Origin: Carposina sasakii
Lineage: Eukaryota > Arthropoda > Insecta > Lepidoptera > Carposinidae
Assembly (NCBI GenBank): GCA_014607495.2
Contig: CP053160.1
Span: 8,928,001 to 8,992,000, forward strand
Direction of reading: 5' to 3'
DNA: 64,000 nt
Shown in pieces: positions 34,201 to 46,200 of this stretch. The position numbers and the translations under genes are program-made. The first letter of the stretch is position 1; each line of letters starts with the position of its first letter. Under the pieces are notes generated by a model. The model was not told the DNA's origin and made no database searches. It worked only from the letters and a program-made list of their open reading frames with translations.

Positions 34201-37200
34201 GGGTGGTGAAGCATTCAAGTCATGTATAGTGTTTCCTTAGTTTTTTCTTCTATTATGATAAGCTGCAAAGCGAAATATCCTGCAATGGCTGAGCGAACAC
34301 ATTTGGTTTTTCATTTTATTATACCTTTTCGTTGGACAAGTGGTCGACTCCGGCGCGTAGGTCATTGACCTCGCTAAAGTATTGAGAGCGCTCTTTCTCA
34401 GCCCTGGATGGATGAATTATAATAACACATTTAATTAATTGTCCTAAATAATGTCTTAGGGGCTTTTGGTCTTGGTCCGTGGTCCAAAGCCGATTTTGTA
34501 TAAGAGTAGTGTCTGTTTGGAAAGGTCATGCAGGGTTAACCCATGGTACCATGCCTCTAGGACGACATGTTACCTTTTCCCTGGCTACTTGATCGACAGC
34601 AGCACGGGTGTTGTTTAGCTCGTTGTAGCAAGACGCGCGGTCATGCTCAGCCCTGGATTTGCATTAGATTTCAGTATATTTTCTTAATTCATGATTTAAG
34701 ATTTGTATATGTCAAAAATTTACAATAATAAGCTAAAAGAGATCATGAAGTTAACTTGAATAACAAAGTGAACTAAAAACTTACTTGGCCTTGAGCTTGT
34801 TGAGCTGGTCGAGTTGCTCGCCCATCTCCGAAACAGCATCGTTGTGCTTCTTGCGGAGGTTGGCGAGGGTGGACTCGTGTTGGATATTGGCCTCCTCCAA
34901 GTCGCGACGGAGCTTGCTGAGCTCAGCCTCGCGCTTCTTGTTCAGCTCGATCTGAGCGGAGGTGGCACCACCGGCTTCCTCAAGACGCTCACCCAATTCC
35001 TCGAGTTCACGGGCGAGGTCGGCACGTTGCTTCTCAGCCTTGGCACGGGCTTGGCGTTCGGATTCAACTTCCTCTTCCAACTCTTCGATGCGGGCCTGTA
35101 GTTCCTTGATCTGTTTCTGCAGCTTGCTGACAAGAGATTGCTCATCCTCCAACTTGGCGGTGAGGGAAGAGATTTCCTTGTCCTTACGCTGGATGGTCTG
35201 TTCAAGTTCCTTTTTGTTGCGCTCAAGGTCGGATACAGCCTCCTGGGTAAGCTTGAGGTCTCCCTCAACCTTCCTCCTCTGCTTCTCAACATCAGCGCGC
35301 AGTTTCTTCTCGCGCTCAAGAGAGTCCTCCAACTCGTCAAGGGTCTGTTCGAGCTTCTGCTTGACCTTGTTGAGGTGGTTGACCTTGTCTTCGGCAGCTT
35401 GGAGTTCCTCACCGGTCTTCTGGGTGGATTCTCCCTGGAGTTTCTTCTCCTTGTTCAACTTGTTGATGAGCTCATCCTGGTGGGCGATCTCGTCGTTCAA
35501 GTTGCGGATCTGGTGATCCTTGGTGGCCTTGTCCTGTTCGGACTTCTGGACGGAAAGTTCGAGGTCCTCCACATCCTTCTTCAGACCGGAGACTTCCTGT
35601 TCCAACTTCTTCTTGCTCTGGAAGAGCTGGTTGCGGGCATCCTCCTCCTGAGTAAGGCGGTCTTGGGTGTCCTGTAATAAAAATAAAAATGTTTATAATT
35701 TGAAGTCGCAAAATATTTAAACTCCACATGTCTGGCTTTTGTCTATCAGCACGTAGAAACATAAAATCAATTAATTGTTTGCAATAAAATCGTGCAGGTT
35801 GCAGACGGGCAACTTATTTTTGAACTCGTCAAACTATTTTCTGTGTAAACAGTGTTTACTAAACACCTCTATGTTTATTTAACGAAAACTTTTGCTGAAG
35901 TCTGTTTGCTACAACGTTGAAATCTAATTTTAACTAATGTAGTCCGTTGCCTAATTAATTAATTAGCTAAGCATGCGTGACCTATAATTATAGTATTGCC
36001 AATTCTATAGGTATGGTTTTGAAAATCATCCGGTATCGATTCCGGTGCAAAGATTACCTTAAAATATAATTAATGTTAATTTTTTTTATTTTAACTTACC
36101 CTAAGCTGAGCCTCAACGTCGTTCTTCTGGGCCTGGAGCTTGGCAGCACGCTCCTGGAACTCGGAAAGAGAGCCCTTCTCTCCTTCGAGGTTAGCCAGAA
36201 GTGTGGTCTTCTCCTCAAGGAGCTTGGCGTTAAGAACCTCAAGCTCCTTGCGGAGTTTCTCCTCCTTCTCGAAAGCTTCCTGAGCCTTCTGAGCCTTCTC
36301 TTCCAATTTCTGTAAAGCGTCCACCAAATTATTACTTTTGTCCACACTGTCCCACTCGGTAACGTGTATTGTCGCCATGTTTAATTAAATCACACCATGT
36401 ATAAATTGTAATTTTAAAAATTATAGGAATGAATAATTCAGTTCGTTCGTTGGGATGGGGTGCGCGCGCCGCCGACCTCTCCACTACTGAGGAGCGCTGG
36501 AGATTTCCAGCGAGGCGAATGCGCCCTCGCGCCTGCTAACTTTGTGTAAGGAAAAAGTGCGCAGGCGCAAAGCCCCCTCCTATCCAGAAATGGATGCAGA
36601 TACTGCGGTGTCACGTAACCGTCAGGTGGGCGCGGTCAGATCTATTTGCGTTCCCGAATCACGCTACTTTAATTTTGGGTCAAAGTACTTAATCATATCA
36701 TTAATCAGGGAACAGTGATGATGGATATATACCGCGAGCTCATCCTCGACACGGGTGACGTTGAGGAGGGGCTTGACCTTCTGCCACAGCTTCCACCAGG
36801 GCCAGGTGCGGAGCTTGAGGTACTTGCGCAAGTTGCGTTGCACAACTTGGAGAGCCAACCTATGAAAACATATATTGCTTAGATATTTCAACACTATGGG
36901 AAAAATAGGAGTTAACGGCTGGTGATAAAATTTTAAAGTACCTCTGTTCTTGCAGCTTCTTGTACTCCTTACGGGACAGGTAACCACGGATGTAAGACTG
37001 GAGCCAAGACACGATCTTGGACAGTCTGTCGTCACGCAGCTCCTCCATCTGACCGAGGACACCAGCGCGGAAGAACACCTGCTCACACATAACAAGTGTT
37101 AGGGCAAGATACTGACGGACTATAAAACATGCTGATATGTATTATCAAAATTTTATCTAGCAAATTAATTTGTATTAATTTTAGTGTATAACTTTAATTG

Positions 37201-40200
37201 TATAAAAATATATTTCGTGCAAAATTTAAGTTAAAAAATTATTATTTTATATTGTTTTAAAATTTTGTGCTGTAAATACACTAAAATGTTCTTGTGTATA
37301 AAACAATTGGTCATTAGTAGAATAAAACATACCTTATAAAATAGGTTAGGATAGGTTAAATGTAGGTAATATATTGCCCACAGTTATCAATAATATACCA
37401 TGCAGAAAAGGTTCAAAGGAATGTTAGTGTTGTATAGTGTCTATGTATACATGCTCTACCTTAGTCTTTCCGAGCCTGAAAGACTCTGAGTCCAAGCCGG
37501 TACTTTCGAGAATTTTTTCAGTAGCCTTCTCAGGTGAAATAGGTTCTTTGAGCAGGTTCGGGCACAGAATTTTGTATCTGCGTTTGAGGAGCACAAAAAA
37601 TAAAGGTATTCTATGTAAAAGTGTTGAGGAGGGAGAGAGGATAACAAACATGAGCCTGAGTAGCTTGGGCTCGAAAGGGTAAGCAGCCTCGTACAGGTTT
37701 GGGGTCAAATTATAACACCAGTCATTTAAGGTGTTGCAATAATTTGACAAGCATTCAAAAGCAGTGAGAATCCGCCGTATCTTGGGATCGTGTGTCTCAA
37801 ACCGCTAACTACTGAAAGGGGTTCTGGACATGCCTTAGTGTGACCGAGACGGTAGGACTCCACATCCAAACCGGTGGCTTCCAGGATCACTTGAGCGATC
37901 TTCTTAGGATCGGTTTCCTTGTCGACAGCTTGAGGGGCCAGGATCTTGTAACTACATTATCACACAATGGAGGGGTGTCAAAAATGTGTATACTTATTAC
38001 ATCTGGTTGAGGCAAACTTAGGGGCACATTCAATGATTTGGTGTAAATACGTTTGGAAATTGCAAGTGTACCAATTCAGGTTTCCGCAATTCTATTTTAT
38101 GCTACAGGAGTCAAAATACATAAGGAATTTTCAATTGGATCCGAATTAGGGAAAAACGTTTCTAAATACAAAACTTCATATACCTACATAGTTTAGCTAC
38201 AAGTGCAGAAAAAATTACAATAGGTATAAAATATACAAATGATGGGCATCAAACTACAATAAATCTCAAATGGGTCTACATGACTCTATTCTTTAGAGCT
38301 TAATATAAATACTTTATCAACTTTTCCATGCTAACACCATGGATGGTATCAGTCTTTAACAATCTTGCCTTAGTGTGCCCAATACGATAGCTCTCAGGGT
38401 CAAGAGCGACAGACTCCAGACACTTCCGGGCTGCCTCTTTAGGATCTTTTTCTTGAGTCATGATGGCTGGTGCAAGAATCATGTAACTGGCCATAATAAT
38501 ACCCGGTTAGAATCCAAGTCAAATTGTTTTCGAAATCTCAACTATTTCGCGAAGTCGAGGTTAAAATTTGTTAAGTGCTCAATGTATCAAAACAAATTTA
38601 GCATCAAACTAATTCAACACGTAAGTTATAACTCGTCCGATGACGTCAGAAATAGAGTCAGCTGCAGGTACGAGAATAAAACTGTTCCAGTTTACAAATC
38701 GTTCTAGAGCTAGAAGAATTTTGTTTAGATTTAAAACCAAAATTATGACCGCGGTAAAGTAAACATAATCCTTACGTTCGGCCATAATAATATTCGTAGA
38801 ATTAATATAAACTTATAATTATCTGAAATAGAACATGATAATCATTCAGAAAATATGAGCAATAAGAAAAATGAAAGCTTACCGGAGCTTGAAGTCAGGG
38901 TAGACCATTCTGTTGGGGAAACCTTTACGGCAAATACGGATGCCTTCCAACACACCGTTACAGGTGAGCTGATGCATCACAAGGTGGGAGTCGATGAGAC
39001 CTGTACAAGAAACAACAAATAAGCTTTGATACGCAGCATTTTTTCAGAAGTTCTACATGTAACTATTATCCGTCATCTCATTGCTAACTCCCAGTACACG
39101 CATATCCTCCCTCACACAGTCCATCCAACACTTCTTTGGATTATCTCTTCCTTTGTATCCATCCACACTCATGCACAATGCTCTCTGTAAAATATGCCTT
39201 TCATCCCGTCGCTTTACATGCTTGTACCAAGACAGACGGTTACTTCGTAACTTGTCCTCTAATATACTCATTTCTTATTTTATCCATTCCGTAACTATCT
39301 TTATAGTTATCCCATATGTAAGTAGGTAGTTAACAAGACAAGTATTTTTAAGAAGTCACAAGTATCTTTGTTATTAGTGTGAGATATTTTTAATAAGCAA
39401 TACTTACCAGGCTGTTTCAATTCATTGGGAATGATACAACGGACGAAGTGAGGCTGGGTAGATCTCAAAGTGGTCATCAAGTTGTTGAGTTGTTCCTGAG
39501 GAGTTCAATAATTATTAGAATCTTAGTCAAAAACTGTTCATGGTAATAAACACTCACACATTATTTATATTTTTCTCCATTAAGTTATGGTTTAGAGCAA
39601 AATAACAATTAAATCAAACAACATAAAACACATATGAGAAATTATATAACACACAAATCATAGAACTATGTTAAACAAAACATAAAACAACATAGACAAA
39701 CAAAATCCTGTAAGTTAACGATTTCAATGAAGCTTAATATTATGTAAAATTCATTTTATTTTATAATATTTTAAACAAACACTTTGCTACATTGCAAGGT
39801 TGGTGCGTCTAATGGGAGTTGTGGGTGTTAAAATTACTCATCTGCAATTAAAATGATGGTGGTAATGGATTAACCTCTCTTATCATAAAGAAGGTGTACA
39901 ATGTTATCACAACTATAAAACTATCCCAAATCTGTTGATGTAGAGCTACATGTAAGTAGTTTATTTAATCTACATCAACCGTGTAAGAACACCTTATAAC
40001 AATAATATAGTATGCACCTTGTAAGCGGATGAGACAGTAGCGAAACCACCGCCCTTCTTACCGCGACCTCCTATGGAATGTAGATCAAACAAGCAAGGAT
40101 TAGTTATTGGACGATCACATCAAAAAGCCGTACAAGACTCCTCGAAAACAATACATCTGCGAATTTGCGGCGACATGAGCTGCACTGTAGAACATACACG

Positions 40201-43200
40201 GACATGGACAAGAGTTAATGTGAAGCATGGAAGGCTGACAACATAATCCAGATTTGTTTTACTCAATGTACGAAATGAAATACCATATAGTCACAGAATA
40301 TGGTTGTAAATACATTAACGATGATTTTGAAAATGAATCTCTTAATTTCCATCTTTTGTTTGGTGCCAGCCTTAAGCGAGAAGTAGACAAAGACATTGAA
40401 GCCACAAGAGTAGCGGAAGCTAACGACTTATATGCCGGTTTACCCTGTATAGTGATGATACAGTCTGGAAGGCAGAACCCTTGGCACGCTTTCCACCTAT
40501 TTCATATGAAAGATATGTCAGATTATGTAAATATATAATGTAGCTAATATCCTGAGATGTTAGTTAATGATAACACACGTAGTAGAGTATATCAGTAAAT
40601 CACAAATTAATGGTATTTGAAGTATTTTCTGATGTGATGATATAATAAGAGAGAAGTAGGTTTTCAGTATGGCGAAATGTTACCAAAATATGTAGGACTC
40701 TGAAAAACAGCTCATGATACCTTATTTTGTTATATATATATAATATGAAAAAAAAAAAAATTTAGAAGATACTCCTAAAATTTCAAATAACAATAAAAAG
40801 ATAATTGGCTACAAATAATTAAATGGCTTAAAACATATAGGTACATATAATCACGCCTTTATCCCTTACGGGGTAGGCAGAGCACCAAGGGCCGATAGAA
40901 CCACATGGTGCCACCTCTGACCAATTTTGAGGGTAGGTATAGTTGAGATGTCACACTGAGATTGTCACAATTGAGATGAACACTGGCCTCGTTAAGGATG
41001 CCATTGAGAAAAATTGAGGATCGAAAGTCTTTCACATCGGTTCCAGAGATTCTCGCCGAAATTGAGGACTTCTATGGAAATCTGTACGCCTCGCATGCAC
41101 CAAAGCCTCCACCCGACGCATGTGACCCCAGAGCCCCACTCTCCTGCCACATTACGGACGATCTCCCAAACGTAGATATAGACGAAATCGGGGCGGCTCT
41201 CAGACAGCTTAAGAATGGGAAGGCTCCCGGGGAGGACGGTGTGGCCTGTGAGCTCCTTAAGGCTAGGGTGAAACCAGTCCTTGAGGAGCTGAAAAGGTTA
41301 TTTAACTCCGTATTGGCCAATGGGACTACTCCGAAGGCGTGGAGCAGAGGTGTGGTGGCATTGTTTTTCAAGAAGGGAGACAAAACGCTCCTCAAAAACT
41401 ATAGGCCGATAACACTTTTGAGCCACGTCTACAAGCTATTCTCGAGAGTCGTCACGAATCATCTGGCATTGAGATTTGACGCCTTCCAGCCACCGGAACA
41501 CGCCGGGTTTCGCAAAGGCTACAGCACCGTGGACCACATCCATACTGTACTGGCAGGTTATATAGACGTCGGAGAAGTATAACCAACCGCTGTGTATGGA
41601 TTTTGTGGACTATGAGAAAGCCTTCGACTCCATCGAAACCTGGGCCGTTTTGGAAATAGAATGTTTTATGTTGCACTATAAACATATTTTTATATTACTT
41701 TACACTATCTCTATTTCTACCCTGTTTGTTTAGTCTCATTATTGCTATTGTATCTGTGTGTGTGTGTAATCACCAAATAAAAACTTATTCTATTCTATTC
41801 TATAGAGCTGTGGAAAGGTCAATGCTCGGATACTCGCTAATGGACAAAGTCCGAAACTAGATTATCCGGCAGAAGACCAAATTGACAGTCATAATCTCGA
41901 AATGTAGTAGACTGAAGTGGCAGTGGGCAGGCCATATCTGTCGTAGAACCGATGGACGGTGAAGTAAACGGGTTCTCGAATAGAGACCGCGCCTTGCCAA
42001 GCGTAGCGTTGGGCGCACTCCGGCCAGATGTACCAATGACTTAAAGAGGACGGCTGGTAGTAACTGGAGTGAGCCATGTGGCGTACACTGGGGGAGGCCT
42101 TCATCCAACAGTGGACTGTAATAGGCTGACGACGAATTGAGATGTACAAGTTCGATTAGTAGTGACAGGTGGTCAGCCCATCAGCTACAAAACACCAAGA
42201 CCCTCTTGTCCCTCTACTGACTTGTACAGTATGCCCGGGAAGAGAAGCAGCTGTAGTATTATACGTTTTTTTTTTCACTCCCAGAGCTGCATAGAAGAAA
42301 TGGTTTAAAAGTTATCTTAATTATATGAAGTATATGGAATGAGCTTTTAGAATGGTGCGTACCCTTGCCACCACCAGCGTCACCAGATTGACCAGGATGG
42401 TCAGCGAAGATCTCAATCAGAAGTTTGTTCTGACCCTTCTTGAACTGGTCAACAACGGTGTCGTTGAGGGGATCCTTGTTCTTTTCCAGCCATCCAGTGA
42501 TGTTGTAGCCGACCTGTTAGATAACAGAAGAACGGATTGGTAAGATACTAGACATAAATAATTTTCTATTGCTACCGAGAACATAACAGAAGTATATGTT
42601 AAATAGAAAATGGGAAACCATGGCAATTAACAAAGTTGATTGGTCAAATCGTAGTACAAATAGTAGTTCTGTTGTTGATAATTAACACAGCCTCGTCCGT
42701 TTAATAGCAGGTGCACCACGGGCAGGTGAGGTAGATTTTGGTTCCTAAGGTATACTTACACCCGAAATCTTAGAACACCATCCTACTTTATAATCTTATA
42801 AACGCGAAAGTTTGTAAGTATGGACGGATGGATGGATGTTTGTTACTCTTTCAGGTAAAAACGGCTGGAGCGTTTTTAATAAAATTTGGTATGGAGTTAG
42901 CCGATACCCTGGATTAACACATAGGCTACTTTTTATCCCAGGAAAATATTTTTATCCCGGTTAATTTCGATATTTTGTTTTCTCTGCAGTCCACGCGGAC
43001 AATGTCGCGGGCGTCCACTAGTTATTAATAATTATTCTGAGTTGAATTTTGATACTTACGTTACCGGCATAATGGCCAATGGCGAAGTGGGCGGCCTGGC
43101 AACCGGGCTTGGGGGGCTTGGGCTTCAGGTAAGGAGCAGACTTGCCCAAGTGGTTGTTGTTCAACTTCTCAACGAAGGTTTGATCGGTGGCTTTGGGGAA

Positions 43201-46200
43201 CATAGACTCTTCCTCAAGGATGGAGAGGATACCCATGGGCTGTAAACGTACAAGATTGATTAGAACACGAAGATGCTAGATTCTATGTGATATTTACAAC
43301 TTGACTTTTTTATTAAACATAATTTAAAGAACTTTATTGTACGTTAAATAATCTATTGTGTTGCTGCATAGTTACCAAGTAAATAAAAAATTAATTGAAA
43401 CAAAAGACAACTAGAAGACTAACGTTATTTAATCGAACTCAATAATTTAGGTTTATAATAAAAAAAAACTATGACTATACAGGGTGTTTTTGGTCGTCAA
43501 CGTTCCCGAAAACTACGGAATCTTCTAATCATCACGATCATTTTTCTCCATGGAAGCATACCTGGTCTCTAAGATATTAGGGTCCAAAGTTGAGTAAATA
43601 CACTGCGTTTTTCTGCATAAATGCACATAGACGCGCGTACGAGGTCTTTTTTACAAGAAATAATTAATAAAAGCATAAAGCATAAACACTGGACACTAAA
43701 AATTTCGACCGATCAAGTAAGTATTTTTTTTTTCAAAATAAACTTACATCGTTTACCAGCATATTTTGTAAGAAACTTAGTTAATTTGATGTGTAGAGTA
43801 CGTACCCTTGGTTTAGAGTGGCAACGAAAAAACACCCTGTATGTATAGAATTAAAAGTTAAAAAGAAATATGTAATAACAGTATACATAGTGTAAGTTAT
43901 TCGTATTTGTGTTTGTTAGAGCGTTAATAATTGAAGCATTCATGCAAAAGATGGTATAATGTAAGTAAATTGTGATGTATTTATAAATACATTTTGTGAG
44001 TAACGAAAAGTATAATAAGTCTATCGGAAGGTAAATAACAATTGATGTAAATAACTATTTTCTTACAATTGATAATTTTAATAATGTTAGTCATTGTAAG
44101 CGATCAAATTTTACTCAATTATTAATTTGTGAAGCGGCTACGCGAAATTTTATAACAATTTAGAACCAATTACTTGTTTGGGTCACACATGCCTTCTCAA
44201 TCTATTTCAAGATATTATGAAAGAGATATCATGTATAACTGGATAAGTGTGTTATTACTTTTAATGAAGCAATACTTGCTGCTAAATAAGTTAAAATACG
44301 GTATTTGCAGTTCTACTAGCGTGTACGGGCAGTATGGGCTTGTAATATGTATTTACTAAATATTTATTTCGATTGCAAACTATTATTTAAATACGATATG
44401 TATTGTTTTAAAATAGCTTTGCAGCTTAGCGTGGGACGCATGTGAAAGCTAATCCGACTACGGCAAAGCTGAAGGGAAGGTTCATTTTAACATTTTGTAC
44501 CTGCGCGTGGGCAAGCCTATCAGCAGTTGCACTTGCGATGATGTCGTAGCACGAAGCTTCGTCTAATCGCGATTCAAACTACGTAGCATTATACAATATA
44601 CCTTTTCTATTAATTCTATTGTCGGTTGAAGGTCCATACCAAAGTCTATAAAAGTCCATTGGATCCCTTCCCTTTCATATTCCTCTTGTTCTAGGACGAA
44701 CATGAAATGGTTAAAATACTGTTGTAATTTTTCGTTGGTAAAATTAACACATAGCTGATTGAAGCCGTTCATCTGCCCAGTAGAACATGAAAGAGATCGA
44801 AGAACTTTGTTAGGTATTTGAAAGAAATTGCTTATGTTTATTCTGCTATCTGTATTTCGGTTGATAGTGTGAAAATGTTGGTAGATGTAAATAAGAAAGA
44901 TAAACACACGATAGGAAAACCACACAAAGGAAAAACATTTAGCAGAGCATTGGTCGGGTAACTCGAATAATATAGGACAAATAAATAAGTAAGTTATAGC
45001 CAATATGATAGAAATAGAATAACAAAAAAATGCTATTATTATTCGAGAACCCGTATGGCGTGAGCAAGCTTTCGTCGTTGCGTTTACGCCATCTACCTTT
45101 TCAATAAGGTCAATGCAATTTTGGAGATCCATGCCGAAATCAATGAATGTCCATTCAATGCCTTCACGCTGGTACTCTTCTTGCTCCAGTACGAACATGT
45201 GGTGGTTAAAGAATTGCTGCAGTTTCTCGTTGGTGAAGTTAATGCAGAGTTGTTCAAAACCGTTGTACTGAATTGAAATGTGAAGGGTTAGGTATTGGTA
45301 AGGATTAAGGTGTCTACGGATTACATTCCGCAGTTGGTAGGACTAAAAGACCTAGTGAGGGTAAGGGCCACGTCTGTTCTGAGGGGGCTCTAGATAACAC
45401 CGAAGTTGATGAAACCCCGTCTCCAGTGGTTCGAGAGTCGACAGGTGAAGTGAGACCCGACGTCTATTACCTTCTCGATCAGATCGATACAAGCGAGCAA
45501 GTCCATGCCGAAATCGATGAAGGTCCAGTTGATGCCCTCCCTCTTGTACTCTTCTTGCTCAAGTACGAACATGTGGTGGTTAAAGAATTGCTGGAGCTTC
45601 TCATTGGTGAAGTTAATGCAGAGTTGCTCGAAACCGTTGTACTTTTATAAACAGGAAACCCACATAAATGGACAGGTAAACACAGTTATGGACATTTCTA
45701 TACTAATGATAACCAATATTAGTTAACGGGGTATAACAATGGACTAACCTATTCTAAGCTAGAGTATAAAATCATCTAAAGGGCACTAAATGTTTCCAAT
45801 CAGGGTTGATGTACACTTAGTGTACCTTCTCAATTAAATCTATGCAGGCCAATAAGTCCATTCCAAAGTCAATGAACTCCCAGTGAATGCCTTCTCTAGT
45901 ATATTCTTCTTGTTCCAAAACAAACATGTGATGGTTGAAGAATTGCTGGAGTTTCTCATTTGTGAAGTTAATGCAAAGTTGTTCAAATCCATTGTACTAA
46001 GAAATAAATACCATTAATATCACAGAAGTATTAAAGTTCTCATACAACTTCACAGATCTGATCTACATTGTTATTACTACCACTAATTTACGCTTATTTT
46101 TTTTTATATTAAATAGGCTTACGCTTGACCACAACGCGCCTGATGGTAAGCACCGTTGCAGTCTAAGATGGAGAGGATTACGCTTATATACAGTTCATAG

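Noticed and set aside
34962..35677. Two further long plus-strand frames
   Set aside because: Antisense shadows of the subfragment-2 exon for the same reason.
36091..36378. Alternative Mhc start at an in-frame ATG before the rod
   Set aside because: The segment 36310-36378 is intronic upstream of a good acceptor. A short rod-only product as in some fly genes is possible, but no promoter or transcript evidence is seen here.
44563..45198. 211-codon minus-strand frame as a separate gene
   Set aside because: It is exon 9c, the stop-free intron and exon 9d read through; reported as a splicing observation instead.
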